Assembly (NCBI GenBank): GCA_031272455.1
Contig: JAISTS010000010.1
Span: forward strand, 1-49,152
DNA: 49,152 bases
Reading direction: 5' to 3'
Source of the DNA: Tannerella sp.
GTDB taxonomy: Bacteria; Bacteroidota; Bacteroidia; Bacteroidales; Tannerellaceae
The notes below the pieces were generated by a model. The model was given only the letters and a program-made list of their open reading frames with translations, was not told the DNA's origin and ran no database searches. Made by a program: the position numbers and the translations under genes. Below are positions 10,077 to 19,298 of the stretch, in pieces; the stretch's first letter is position 1, and every line of letters starts with the position of its first letter.

Positions 10077-11663
10077 TTATTTCACCGAGCCGATTTCGTG
10101 AAGCGGAATATTGCTGCATCCGTTTGGCGGGCGGATACGCAGTATGTACGTAATGGTTGGCGCCACTTCGGTCGCTTTCACTTCGCGATAAATGCGCTGG
10201 GGTTTCAAGCCGTTCCCGAAAAATATGAGCGGCGTCCTGACGGCATTATTGCGCGTATGTTTGACCTTTTCGCCGGGCTGGTCGTTGTTGATTGCCCATC
10301 CGGGTTGAAGGCTGATTATCAAGTCTCCGCGTCCAACGTGATACGTTCCGAGCTGGAAATCCGCCATGCTCTCGTTCCACGTGCCCGTGCGGAGTGTCAT
10401 ATCCGTTGTTACCCGCGCTACTCCGCTGAACTCGGCAATGAAATCGGCAGCCTTGCGCTGAAAATCCGCCAGATCGAGCTTGTCGTCTTCGATAGCACGG
10501 TGATTGAGGTATATCTGATTGTTGTAATATCCTTTGACCCAGCTCTTTTGCCCGTAAATAGCCATAAGGTACATATTGAGCAATGCGGTGCAGCGCGCAG
10601 GATGAAATTCGCCGCCTCCAAGCTGCATCCCTTCGGGATATTCTTCGTCGCTTTGGAAATAGCCCGTGCCTGACAGCACTACGAGGGTGTTTTTCAGTCC
10701 GACTTTCTTGTCTGTCGCGTCGAGCAGGTCGGCGATGTCTTTGTCGAGTTGGACATACATATCCTGTATTTCCTTGGTGTATTCTTCAGACATATTACCG
10801 TAATAGCTTCCGGCATAATATGTTACGGCGAGCATATCGGGGCATGTCCTCGTTCCTAAAGCACCGTATTCGAGAAACTGCAATACCAATCGGTTGACTT
10901 CCTTATTGCCGAAGGGCGAAGTCTTTATCCGCGGATAACAGTCGGCTGTGCCGGGTTTGAAAGTATAGCTGAAAGGCGGTTTCTCCTGAGCGTAGGGCAG
11001 CATCTTATACTGATCGAGCGGCAGCGCCGGTTGCCATGTCATCGTCGGCATACGTTTTGTCAGCGATTCCTGACCGTTATTATAGCGTTCTACATACCAC
11101 GGTATGTTTTTGTAATACGTCGTCGTAGCCCATTTGCCGTTCGTATTGTCAATCCAGAAAGCCCCGTTGGCGGCGTGTCCGGCTGATATTATGGCACTTG
11201 CGGCATCCGGAGCTATGGAATAAACTTCGCTGCGGTCTTGAGAGGCGATTTTCAGCTCGTCGCCAATGGTTGACGCCAGCAGATTTTTTGGCGAATAGTT
11301 GTCGCGCGTAAAATTACCCAGAAAATCGGGGTCGTGCAGCGACGGCGTCTCTTTCAGCGTCTCAAAATCATAGACCGTGTTACCTGCGATGCCGTGAGTA
11401 CAGGGATAGGCGCCGGTGAAGAGCGTCGCAAACGCGCTTGCCTGATCAACATTCGGAAAACCAAAGTTAATATTGTGATATACAACACCTTCGCTCATCA
11501 GCCGCTTGAAGCCTTTGTCGCCGAAAGTGTGGTAAAAATATTCGAGATAGTCGCCGCGCAACTGATCAACGGTGATGTAAACCACCAACTTGGGCGCCTG
11601 CTGCTGGGCATGCACGCCGGTAACGGACAAAATTGCAATCAGCGAAGAGATTAATCGTTTCAT
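10077..11663 (-). CDS. Alkaline-phosphatase-superfamily protein, probable pseudoenzyme
   Basis: A 528-residue exported protein (signal peptide ending near VHA, residue 19) with the overall sequence pattern of PafA/type I phosphodiesterase phosphatases: VDQLRGDYL at the start, TGAYPCTHGIAGN, the LDKDIADLL helix and a final TPLIFFG strand. Compared with remembered PafA-type motifs, the active site is degenerate. The nucleophile Thr position is Gln74, the DxxxH metal pair is Ser286/Asn290, the DH pair is Thr333/Gly334 and the last His is Arg476; only the first metal Asp (Asp33) remains. Catalysis is therefore unlikely and a binding, scaffold or chaperone role is inferred. It sits between the DUF4105 gene (12 bp upstream) and secA, so it is probably in one operon with both. 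The fold assignment is firm; loss of activity is inferred. Confidence 0.85.
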   Translation of the reverse strand: MKRLISSLIAILSVTGVHAQQQAPKLVVYITVDQLRGDYLEYFYHTFGDKGFKRLMSEGVVYHNINFGFPNVDQASAFATLFTGAYPCTHGIAGNTVYDFETLKETPSLHDPDFLGNFTRDNYSPKNLLASTIGDELKIASQDRSEVYSIAPDAASAIISAGHAANGAFWIDNTNGKWATTTYYKNIPWYVERYNNGQESLTKRMPTMTWQPALPLDQYKMLPYAQEKPPFSYTFKPGTADCYPRIKTSPFGNKEVNRLVLQFLEYGALGTRTCPDMLAVTYYAGSYYGNMSEEYTKEIQDMYVQLDKDIADLLDATDKKVGLKNTLVVLSGTGYFQSDEEYPEGMQLGGGEFHPARCTALLNMYLMAIYGQKSWVKGYYNNQIYLNHRAIEDDKLDLADFQRKAADFIAEFSGVARVTTDMTLRTGTWNESMADFQLGTYHVGRGDLIISLQPGWAINNDQPGEKVKHTRNNAVRTPLIFFGNGLKPQRIYREVKATEVAPTITYILRIRPPNGCSNIPLHEIGSVK

Positions 11664-11675
11664 CAGTGTCGTTTA

Positions 11676-12875
11676 TTATTTTCTTGTCAAGCCCATTATC
11701 GACCTTAGCAACAAACTCGCTATCAGTGGAATAAAGGCTAAATTAAGATGCTGCCGCAGGAAAAACCACACGACAATCATCGCAAAAATCGCTGCAAAGT
11801 TAATAAAATGATAATAAACCGCAGCCTTATTAAGTTTTTTTACGGCAAAGAAAACGGCTCCGATAAGGTGGAACGGATGCAGCCACATCACATTGATGTT
11901 CGGAAAGATGCCTCGATGCACCGAAATGAAACACAGAAACCACAGCACACATCCGGCAATTCCCGCCAGCGTAAAGAGCAGAACATCAAACCAGCGACAG
12001 GATTTTCTCTGCCGCCATCCGACTATCGAAACGGCGACTGCGAGCGCGAACAAGATTATGGCTGCGGCAAGCGGAGTGAAATTCAGACCCGCAGGCTCGT
12101 CGTCGGGAACAGCTTCGAGAACGACCGTCGATTTTGCAACGAGAGGTTTCGGTACGCTATCGCCATAATGCACGATTTGAGCGTTTGCAAACGTCTGTTT
12201 CACATTGTCGGGCAGGAAAAACGACTCTTTCAGCGTCATCACCTCGTCGGCAGGCAACCCAAGCACAAGGTCGCAACCGAACGTCAGCCACGGATAGTCG
12301 CGCGTACATTTATTAATAATATCGCGATAAGTCCGGCTGCAATTATATGGCTCATATTGAATGTAACCGTCTAACTGTCTGCCTATTACCGAAACTGGGC
12401 GCGTCGAGCAGTTGTCGTAAAAGAAACTGTAGCGATAGACTCGATTGACAGGTAAAGCATTGACTACCAAAGCCTGCATTATCCTGTTTTTTTCGCGTGT
12501 CGTCAGGTTAAGCTCCTGCTCAAACACCTCGCTCCCACGCATCGCATAATCCATCATAAACTCGTCGAACTTGCTGACTGCCAGCACATAATCCGTTTCG
12601 CCCTTAGTGAAACGATAAATGAAATTCGGCTTTGAAAAATCAAAAACGCCATAATTGAACACATAATCCAGCCCCGTAGTGTCGCACACACGGATAGCCG
12701 AATGACCATACAGCGTATAAGCCGCCTTGTCGTCGGGCGAACAGGTCAAAAGACTTACCCGCGACTTCTCGCTCAACACCTCCTGCGCTCCGACAGCCAG
12801 CGAGCAGCAGAGCAACAACACGAACGGAAGGAATTTCCGCCACCTAAAACGAACAGTTTCCGATACTTCCATCAT
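11676..12875 (-). CDS. DUF4105 (Lnb-like periplasmic domain) membrane protein
   Basis: A 399-residue protein with an N-terminal signal or anchor (about residues 12-30). A periplasmic domain (about 35-230) carries the DUF4105/Lnb N-terminal motifs LYGHSAIRV, FNYGVFDF and FFYDNCSTR, with the His and Cys expected of a papain-like active site. Four or five hydrophobic segments fill the C-terminal third. Lnb in enterococci is a lipoprotein N-acyltransferase-type enzyme; the activity of the Bacteroidetes relatives is not established to my knowledge, so lipid or lipoprotein modification is only a suggestion. Two adjacent ATG codons are possible starts, differing by one residue. A good promoter lies at 12899-12906. 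It heads the run with the phosphatase-like gene and secA. Confidence 0.82.
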   Translation of the reverse strand: MMEVSETVRFRWRKFLPFVLLLCCSLAVGAQEVLSEKSRVSLLTCSPDDKAAYTLYGHSAIRVCDTTGLDYVFNYGVFDFSKPNFIYRFTKGETDYVLAVSKFDEFMMDYAMRGSEVFEQELNLTTREKNRIMQALVVNALPVNRVYRYSFFYDNCSTRPVSVIGRQLDGYIQYEPYNCSRTYRDIINKCTRDYPWLTFGCDLVLGLPADEVMTLKESFFLPDNVKQTFANAQIVHYGDSVPKPLVAKSTVVLEAVPDDEPAGLNFTPLAAAIILFALAVAVSIVGWRQRKSCRWFDVLLFTLAGIAGCVLWFLCFISVHRGIFPNINVMWLHPFHLIGAVFFAVKKLNKAAVYYHFINFAAIFAMIVVWFFLRQHLNLAFIPLIASLLLRSIMGLTRK

Positions 12876-12898
12876 TTCTTACTGATAAATTCGCAGCA

Positions 12899-12906
12899 CA
12901 AAGGTA
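12899..12906 (-). promoter_or_regulatory. Promoter -7 element for the DUF4105 gene
   Basis: On the minus strand this reads TACCTTTG, a full match to the Bacteroidetes TAnnTTTG element, 24 bp before the start codon. A weak -33 candidate (TTCG) lies about 18 bp further upstream. Confidence 0.65.
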
Positions 12907-12948
12907 CGGCTTTTTGTCATATTGCGAAAAAAAATTGTCGTATTATTA

Positions 12949-12994
12949 AGTCAAAGAGTAACAAAAAATGTGAAAAAATACATTTTTTTTGACT
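12949..12994. repeat. Nested inverted repeats in divergent intergenic region
   Basis: The outer arms are AGTCAAA (12949-12955) and TTTGACT (12988-12994). The inner arms are AAAAAATGT (12963-12971) and ACATTTTTT (12980-12988). The element lies in the 180-bp gap between the divergently transcribed DUF4105 gene and coaX, where it could be an operator or an AT-rich transcription barrier. Confidence 0.5.
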
Positions 12995-13055
12995 AAATAA
13001 ATGTTTTTTCGTGAATTTTGCTTTACTTTGCAGCGCGATTTTATAAGGATAAACT

Positions 13056-13787
13056 TTGAACCTGATAATTGAACAAGGTAATTCGGCGACGAAAATGGCT
13101 GTCTTTCAGGGAGACAGACCGGTTGAGACGGCAGTTTTCGACACGCTGGGAACGGCTGAAGTGTCGGCTGCTCTGGAACGGTATCCTTTGGAAAACGGCA
13201 TTTTTTCGTCTGTGGCAGGATGCGAATTCGCGCTGACATCGCTTTTGTCGAAACGGCTGAAACGCTTCTTCGTGTTCGACGACAGCCTGAAATTGCCGCT
13301 TGAGATTTGCTATCGTACGCCCGAAACGCTTGGAAAAGACCGTATTGCGGCTGCTGTTGGCGCCTGCGCGATGCGTCCTAAGTGCGATTTGCTCGTCATT
13401 GATGCAGGTACTGCCATCACATACGAAATCGTCGAAGCGTCGGGACGCTTTGTCGGCGGCAATATTTCGCCGGGGATGACGACGCGGTTCAGAGCGCTGA
13501 ACCATTTTACCCGACAGCTGCCCTTAGTGCACGAAACCGACCTGCCGCCGCTGATAGGAACAAGCACCGAAACGGCAATTATCGCAGGAGTAGTGAACGG
13601 CATCGTCTATGAAATGGACGGCTTTATTGATGCCCTGAAGGTTATCTATCCTGATATTTTCGTTTTTATGACCGGAGGACACTCGATTTATTTTGAAAGA
13701 CGGCTAAAAAACCCCATCTTTGCAGCGATAAATTTAGTATTGACCGGATTAAATAATATTTTAGAGTATAATGTTGAAAATAAATAA
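13056..13787 (+). CDS. coaX: Type III pantothenate kinase
   Basis: A 243-residue cytoplasmic enzyme that phosphorylates pantothenate in the first step of coenzyme A synthesis. It shows the CoaX ASKHA-fold motifs: N-terminal phosphate loop EQGNSATK (6-13), TLGKDR with the catalytic Asp95, VIDAGTAITYE (114-124) and GGNISPGM (134-141). The first Asp of the usual DxGNS/T loop is Glu6 here, a conservative change. The start is a TTG codon (13056), chosen because MNLIIEQGNS fits the family N-terminus; AAGGA lies a few bases upstream. It overlaps the next gene by 17 bp, so translational coupling is likely. It opens the plus-strand envelope gene run. Confidence 0.95.
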   Translation: MNLIIEQGNSATKMAVFQGDRPVETAVFDTLGTAEVSAALERYPLENGIFSSVAGCEFALTSLLSKRLKRFFVFDDSLKLPLEICYRTPETLGKDRIAAAVGACAMRPKCDLLVIDAGTAITYEIVEASGRFVGGNISPGMTTRFRALNHFTRQLPLVHETDLPPLIGTSTETAIIAGVVNGIVYEMDGFIDALKVIYPDIFVFMTGGHSIYFERRLKNPIFAAINLVLTGLNNILEYNVENK

Positions 13788-15015
13788 ATTACTTATTGCT
13801 GTCTGTATTTTTGTCGGCGCCGTAACGACGGTTTCCGCGCAAAATAGCACCAATTCGCCTTACACGCGATTCGGCTACGGGCAGCTCGCAGACCGTTCGT
13901 TCGGAGCAGGACGCTCGATGGGCGGCGTTGGGTATGGACTGCGCAGTTCGCGGCAAATCAACCCGATGAACCCTGCGTCGTACTCGGTGATGGACTCCAT
14001 GACCTTCCTGTTCGACGCCGGAGCATCGTTCCAGATGTCGTGGTTCAACGACGGGACAAACCGCAGCAGCGACATCAACGGCAACTTCGAGTATGTCGCC
14101 CTGCAATTCCCGCTCTCGCGCCGTATAGCTATCAGCGCCGGATTGATGCCCTATTCGCACGTAGGCTATACTTTTTCCGCGATTTCGTCGGACGGTCCGG
14201 GCAGTTTGACGCAATTTTCCGGAACTGGCGGATTAAACGATGTGTTCGTCGGCGCGTCTATAGATATATGGAAGAAACGTCTGGCGGTCGGCGCCAACAT
14301 AGCATATATGTTTGGAAAAGTTGACCATCGACGCAGTATTACAACTACGAATACGATGTACACGATGAACAAAACAGAAGCGCACAGTCTCGGCTTTGAC
14401 ATAGGATTGCAATATACGCATCCGTTGACAAAAACAGAGCGGCTGACTTTCGGAGCGGTTTACTCGCCGGCACGGGAGCTGAAGACGACGCGGTACGACC
14501 TGATTTCCAACGACGAATATTTTCTCTCGTCGATGATACAGGCTGATACGGCAACGAACGAAGGCTTCGGAACGCCCGACACCTATGGCTTCGGCGTAAC
14601 GTTTACAAAGGATTACAAGTTGATAGTGGCTGCCGACGTATCGTATCAAACATGGCAGGGGACGAAAATTCCCGGTACCGATAATGCGAAAGACAGGCTG
14701 AAAGTGGCAGTTGGCGGCGAGTACATCCCCAACAACTTCACCCGCCTCTATATGAACCGCGTCCGTTATCGCGCAGGATTGCATTACAGCAACTCCTACT
14801 TCAACGTCAACGGATCGGGATACGATGAACTGGGTGTAAGCCTCGGCGCCGGTTTTCCGATGCTCGACAACCGCTCGTTCATCAACGCATCGTTTGAATA
14901 CGTCAAAATCGTACCCGCCAAAACGAACGTCGGGCTGATCAACGAACAGTATTTCCGGTTTACGCTCAGCTATACGTTCAACGAATTTTGGTTCATGAAA
15001 CGAAAAATAGATTAA
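13771..15015 (+). CDS. Outer-membrane beta-barrel protein (FadL-like shape)
   Basis: A 414-residue protein with a signal peptide ending at VSAQ (about residue 24). An SPYTRFGYGQL motif follows, and the rest is repeated amphipathic beta strands ending in an aromatic-rich strand (FRFTLSYTF), as expected for an outer-membrane barrel. Similar proteins are conserved next to coaX, TPR and LptC-like genes across Bacteroidales, from family memory. The substrate is unknown; hydrophobic-compound transport or an assembly role are possibilities. It overlaps coaX by 17 bp and is followed 59 bp later by the TPR gene. The start ATG is the only one that gives an intact signal peptide. Confidence 0.82.
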   Translation: MLKINKLLIAVCIFVGAVTTVSAQNSTNSPYTRFGYGQLADRSFGAGRSMGGVGYGLRSSRQINPMNPASYSVMDSMTFLFDAGASFQMSWFNDGTNRSSDINGNFEYVALQFPLSRRIAISAGLMPYSHVGYTFSAISSDGPGSLTQFSGTGGLNDVFVGASIDIWKKRLAVGANIAYMFGKVDHRRSITTTNTMYTMNKTEAHSLGFDIGLQYTHPLTKTERLTFGAVYSPARELKTTRYDLISNDEYFLSSMIQADTATNEGFGTPDTYGFGVTFTKDYKLIVAADVSYQTWQGTKIPGTDNAKDRLKVAVGGEYIPNNFTRLYMNRVRYRAGLHYSNSYFNVNGSGYDELGVSLGAGFPMLDNRSFINASFEYVKIVPAKTNVGLINEQYFRFTLSYTFNEFWFMKRKID

Positions 15016-15074
15016 CAGATAATTGATATACAGAGATTTGATAATAAAAAACGAAACTTTAAAATTATAGAGAT

Positions 15075-16436
15075 ATGAAAATTAAAGGATTTTTAGTAGT
15101 TGCAGGAATATTCGCAACAATTGCAAGTGCAAGCGCACAAAAAGGAGTAGATAACGGGACCCGCTTCGGGTCGGGTGAGGACAGCCTCAGGTGCCTGACA
15201 AACATCAGTCTGGCAACCTCGTATGCCAAAGTGAACAATTTCTCGGACGCTTACCCGTTCTGGAAAATCGCTTACGACGAATGTCCCGCCTCAACCAAGG
15301 ATTTGTACCTCTACGGAGTACGAATCGTGAACTGGCAGATTTCTCAGGAAACTGACCCTGCCAAACAGGCAACGCTGATTGACGACCTGATGGGTGTATA
15401 TGACAAGCGCGTCAAATACTTCGGCGACGATCCGAGGTATGGCAAAGACTGGATTGTAGCCCGTAAGGCACAGGACTACATGCGGTTAAAAGGCGAAAAC
15501 ATCGACCCGAAGTTGATGTACGGATGGCTCGGCGAAGCCGTCAGCGAATACAAGGACAAGACCGACCCGCTGGCAGTGTCGCTCTATATGTTCGCTTCCT
15601 ATAAAGTGATGGAAAAGGACGAAAGCCATAAAGGTAAATATGTAGAAGACTTCCTCGAAAGCTCGAAAATTTTCGACGCAGAGATAGAGGCAGCCAAAGC
15701 AGCTAACGACGAAAAAGAAGTATCCAACGTCGAAGCGATGAAAGCCGACATCGAACGCAACTTCGCAGGAAGCGGCGCCGCCGACTGCGAGACGCTGGCA
15801 CGTATCTATGGCGACAAGATCGAACAGAGCAAAGACGACATCAAGTTCCTGAAAGAGACGCTCGTATTACTCCGCAGAGTGCAGTGTCAGGACAGCGAGG
15901 TGTTCTTCAAAGCCTCGGAATACGCTCACAGAATTGAGCCTACGGCAGAGTCGGCGCTCGGTATGGGTAAGCAGTCGCTGAAAAATGAAGACTTTGAACT
16001 GGCGGAAAAATATCTGCTCGAAGCCGTCAACCTCTCGACCGAAACAGACGTCAAAGGCGATATCTATTACTCGCTGGCGCTGATGGCATACAACAACAAA
16101 AGCTATTCAAAAGCACGCACTTACTGTCTGCAAGCGGTCGAAGCCGACCCTGCTAAAGGCACACCCTACCTGCTGATTGGCAATATGTATGCAGCAACGG
16201 CAAACAGCACCTCAGACGACCCCGTGATACGCAAATGCGCATTTTACGCCGCTGTCGATAAGTTTGAAAAAGCCCGTCAGGTTGACGAATCCGTCTCTGC
16301 CGAAGCCGGCAAACTGATAAGTTCATACCGCCAGTATTTCCCGACAAACGAGGAAATATTTATGCACCCCGACCTCGAAAAAGGCAAAGCAGTAACTATC
16401 GGAGGCTGGATAGGCGAACGCACAATCGTCAGATAA
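15075..16436 (+). CDS. Periplasmic TPR-repeat protein
   Basis: A 453-residue protein with a signal peptide (cleavage near SASAQ, residue 22), so probably periplasmic. The sequence is almost all alpha-helical. TPR-like units are clearest at about 298-375, with alternating small and aromatic residues (ALGMGKQSL, AEKYLLEAV, ARTYCLQAV). TPR arrays mediate protein contacts; the partner is unknown. It lies between an outer-membrane barrel gene and lptC, and is followed by a PpiD-like foldase, so envelope assembly is the likely setting. The spacing to lptC is 10 bp. No catalytic motif is visible. Confidence 0.8.
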   Translation: MKIKGFLVVAGIFATIASASAQKGVDNGTRFGSGEDSLRCLTNISLATSYAKVNNFSDAYPFWKIAYDECPASTKDLYLYGVRIVNWQISQETDPAKQATLIDDLMGVYDKRVKYFGDDPRYGKDWIVARKAQDYMRLKGENIDPKLMYGWLGEAVSEYKDKTDPLAVSLYMFASYKVMEKDESHKGKYVEDFLESSKIFDAEIEAAKAANDEKEVSNVEAMKADIERNFAGSGAADCETLARIYGDKIEQSKDDIKFLKETLVLLRRVQCQDSEVFFKASEYAHRIEPTAESALGMGKQSLKNEDFELAEKYLLEAVNLSTETDVKGDIYYSLALMAYNNKSYSKARTYCLQAVEADPAKGTPYLLIGNMYAATANSTSDDPVIRKCAFYAAVDKFEKARQVDESVSAEAGKLISSYRQYFPTNEEIFMHPDLEKGKAVTIGGWIGERTIVR

Positions 16437-16446
16437 TCATCGCAGT

Positions 16447-17073
16447 ATGAATTGCTGTCGTACGACAAACAAAGGCATGGCGACCATCATAGCGACGGTT
16501 GCCGTGCCCTTTTTTTTGCTTGCAGCCTGCAATTTCGAGAAAAAAGAGTTTGTCGATATCTCGTTCAACCCCGAAAAAGATTTCACGATGAAAGCGCTGA
16601 CCGTCTCGACGCTCGTGTCCGACTCCGGCGTAACAAAATATCGAGCCTCGGCGCCCGTCTGGTATGTATTCGATAAAGCACAGGAGCCTTACTGGTATTT
16701 TCCTGAAAAAGTGCATGTTGAGCGCTTCGACACCGCTTTCAATATCGAAGCAAGTTTCGATGCCGACACAGCATATTACTTCAGCAAAACGAGACTATGG
16801 AAATTCATCGGCAACGTCGATGTCCATAATATCGAAGGCGAACGCTTCGAGACTTCGCTGCTCTACTGGGACCAAAACACCGAAAGAGTGTATTCCGACA
16901 GCTTTATCCGCATCACAAAAGCGGATTTTGAAAACACAGGAACGGGATTCGAGTCGAACCAGACGCTGACAAACTATACTATCCGCAACGCAGGCGCCGT
17001 CATACCCGTGCGCGAAACCGCCGACGATGCCTCAGCCGACACCACAACAACAATAATTTCACCTCCCGAATGA
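16447..17073 (+). CDS. lptC: LptC-family LPS export lipoprotein
   Basis: A 208-residue protein with an N-terminal hydrophobic segment containing a lipobox (LLAAC, Cys28), giving a probable envelope lipoprotein. The remainder is beta-rich with the LptC/OstA-like pattern, including a KYRASAPVWYVF strand, LWKFIGNVDVHNIEGERFET and TGTGFESNQTLTNYTIRN. LptC carries lipopolysaccharide from the LptBFG transporter to LptA. The divergence is typical of Bacteroidetes LptC, so the assignment rests on the repeated strand pattern rather than on identity. An alternative start is Met11 (16477). It follows the TPR gene by 10 bp and precedes the PpiD-like gene by 86 bp. Confidence 0.85.
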   Translation: MNCCRTTNKGMATIIATVAVPFFLLAACNFEKKEFVDISFNPEKDFTMKALTVSTLVSDSGVTKYRASAPVWYVFDKAQEPYWYFPEKVHVERFDTAFNIEASFDADTAYYFSKTRLWKFIGNVDVHNIEGERFETSLLYWDQNTERVYSDSFIRITKADFENTGTGFESNQTLTNYTIRNAGAVIPVRETADDASADTTTTIISPPE

Positions 17074-17113
17074 AAAAAAATGCAAGAATTAGTGTTCGCA
17101 TCACTTTTTTTTG

Positions 17114-17121
17114 TACCTTTG
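17114..17121 (+). promoter_or_regulatory. Promoter -7 element for the PpiD-like gene
   Basis: TACCTTTG matches the Bacteroidetes TAnnTTTG element exactly, 38 bp before the ATG. A loose TTCG at 17095-17098 is the nearest -33 candidate, with short spacing. It indicates that the foldase gene has its own promoter despite lying in the lptC run. Confidence 0.65.
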
Positions 17122-17159
17122 CGCCCTGATTAGAGATAATATTAACGTTAAAATAACAA

Positions 17160-19298
17160 ATGGCAACATTAGAGAAAATCAGAAACCATGCAGGATTACT
17201 GGTAATTATCGTTGGATTAGCGCTTTTCGCTTTTATCCTTAACGATGCATTGAACTCCGGCTCGACGTATATGCGCCAGTCGCAGGATGAAGTGGCAACC
17301 GTCAACGGTACGCCAATCAAGTATCCCGACTATAACAGCCGCATCGAAGAGATGACCGAAGTTTATAAAATTCAGTCGCAGCAGAACAATCTTCCCGACG
17401 AGTATCGCGACCAGATTTACCAAAGCGTTTACGACGGGATGGTGCGCGAAATCATTATGAAAGAAGATTTTGAGAACCTTGGCATTACGGTTACGCCCGA
17501 AGAACTGTTTGATATGGTCGAAGGCAACAATGTATCGCCGATGGCTCAGCAGTTCCCGCTCTTTGCCGACCCCGAAACGGGCGTTTTCAGCAAGGCGCGC
17601 GCATTGGAAATCCTCAAAGCATTTGAGAATATCGACCAGTTTTCTGCTACGCAACGCACTGAAATAGAACGTCTTCGCAACTATTGGCTCTTCTGGGAGC
17701 GCAATATGAAAACGCAGCGCCTGCAGGAAAAATATATGGGATTGCTCAACAAAGTATTCGTGGCAAACCCTCTTGACGCAAAAGACGCCTACGAATCGTC
17801 GCTCGTAAATTCGGATATCGCTTATGTAATGCAGTCATACTCAACCATTCCCGACTCACTGATAAAAGTTGACAACAGCGAAATCCGCAAGCTCTATAAC
17901 CAGCGCAAAGAACAGTACAAGCAGAAAGAAGGACGTATTGTTGACTATATCGCTGTCGAAGTGCGCCCCAGTCAGGCTGATTTCGACGCAGCAAGTGCAG
18001 CTATCGAAGAGCTGAAAGCCGAAATGGCAACGACTGAAGATATGGAAACTTTCGCAGGCACGACCTCAAACGTGGCTTATGTTGACGCCTTCGCTTCGTC
18101 GGCAACCTTCGACGCTGCAATGAAAGAATTTGCCGAAAAAGCGGCAGTCAGCGAGATTGACGGTCCGCTCTTCGCCGACGATACATACACCCTCCATAAG
18201 CTGATAGACAAAACTGTCGGACCCGACTCGCTGAAGGTGTCGCACATCTTCCTGACCTCGCAAAACGGCGTCGATTCGGCTCTCACAGCTACGGCAGACA
18301 GTCTGCTCGATGTGCTGAAAAAAGGCGGCGACTTCGCAGCTCTCGCCGAACAGTATTCGCTTGACGATCAGACGAAAAGCAATGGCGGCGAGATAGGATG
18401 GCTGACCGAATACGGAGCGCTTCAGGCAGGTGGCAAAGAGCTGAAAGACGGTATTTTCGGCGCAAAACTGAACCAGCCGACCCTGCTGAAGACATCTTAT
18501 GGCATTCATATCCTGAAGGTTACAGAGCAAACAACTGATGTCCCGAAATACAAAATTGCCCGTGCACAAATCGAAGTAACACCGAGCAACAAGACGTATA
18601 ATGACGCATACAACCAGCTTAACCAGTTCGTTGCTACAAACAACTCGCCCGAAAAACTGAGCGCTGCGGCTACTGAAGCCGGATACAACCTGATTTCGGG
18701 TATCAGAGTATCGACAACCGACCGTGTGCTGGGCTCCGTTCCAAATTCGCGCAGCGTCGTGCGCTGGGTGTTTGAAAGCAAGAAAAAAGACGAGATATCG
18801 ACCATCCTCGACTGCAACAATTACTTCGTGATAGCTGTTCGTCGCGACATCATCCCCGAAGGCTATCAGCCGATTAATTCGGTAGCAGCCATTCTGCGCG
18901 CCGAATTAGCCGAACAGAAAAAAGGCGAACAGATAGTAGCCTCACTTAAAGCAAAGAACCTGAACAGTTTGGATGCTTACGCACAGGCTATCGGAACCGC
19001 AGTTGACACCGTCCGCTATATCGCTCTTGGCACTCCGCGCATCACGAAAATCGGGCTTGAACCGAAGCTCAACGCAGAGGTAACTTATGCGCAACCCAAC
19101 GTGCTGAGCGGTCCGGTCATCGGCTCCAACGGCGTTTATCTCTTCACCGTCATCAACCGTACTCAGGATAATTCCGGATACGACGAACAGGCTCAGGTGC
19201 GCTCGCTCGAAGCCGAAAACAGCTATCGTAGCTATCAGGCTATACAACAACTGATTGATGGCGCTAAAATCGTGGACAACAGAATCCGATTTGAATAA
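17160..19298 (+). CDS. ppiD: PpiD/SurA-like periplasmic peptidyl-prolyl isomerase
   Basis: A 712-residue protein with one N-terminal membrane anchor (about 13-30) and a large periplasmic portion. The SurA-N-like chaperone region follows (about 35-240). A parvulin PPIase domain (about 350-455) is marked by VSHIFLTSQNG, GGDFAALAEQYS and NGGEIGWL. A second, degenerate parvulin-like module fills the C-terminal third. This order matches PpiD/SurN-type foldases that receive newly exported proteins beside SecYEG. Length is slightly above E. coli PpiD (623 aa), as usual in Bacteroidales. Its stop overlaps the start of rlmN. A clear promoter lies at 17114-17121. Confidence 0.9.
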   Translation: MATLEKIRNHAGLLVIIVGLALFAFILNDALNSGSTYMRQSQDEVATVNGTPIKYPDYNSRIEEMTEVYKIQSQQNNLPDEYRDQIYQSVYDGMVREIIMKEDFENLGITVTPEELFDMVEGNNVSPMAQQFPLFADPETGVFSKARALEILKAFENIDQFSATQRTEIERLRNYWLFWERNMKTQRLQEKYMGLLNKVFVANPLDAKDAYESSLVNSDIAYVMQSYSTIPDSLIKVDNSEIRKLYNQRKEQYKQKEGRIVDYIAVEVRPSQADFDAASAAIEELKAEMATTEDMETFAGTTSNVAYVDAFASSATFDAAMKEFAEKAAVSEIDGPLFADDTYTLHKLIDKTVGPDSLKVSHIFLTSQNGVDSALTATADSLLDVLKKGGDFAALAEQYSLDDQTKSNGGEIGWLTEYGALQAGGKELKDGIFGAKLNQPTLLKTSYGIHILKVTEQTTDVPKYKIARAQIEVTPSNKTYNDAYNQLNQFVATNNSPEKLSAAATEAGYNLISGIRVSTTDRVLGSVPNSRSVVRWVFESKKKDEISTILDCNNYFVIAVRRDIIPEGYQPINSVAAILRAELAEQKKGEQIVASLKAKNLNSLDAYAQAIGTAVDTVRYIALGTPRITKIGLEPKLNAEVTYAQPNVLSGPVIGSNGVYLFTVINRTQDNSGYDEQAQVRSLEAENSYRSYQAIQQLIDGAKIVDNRIRFE

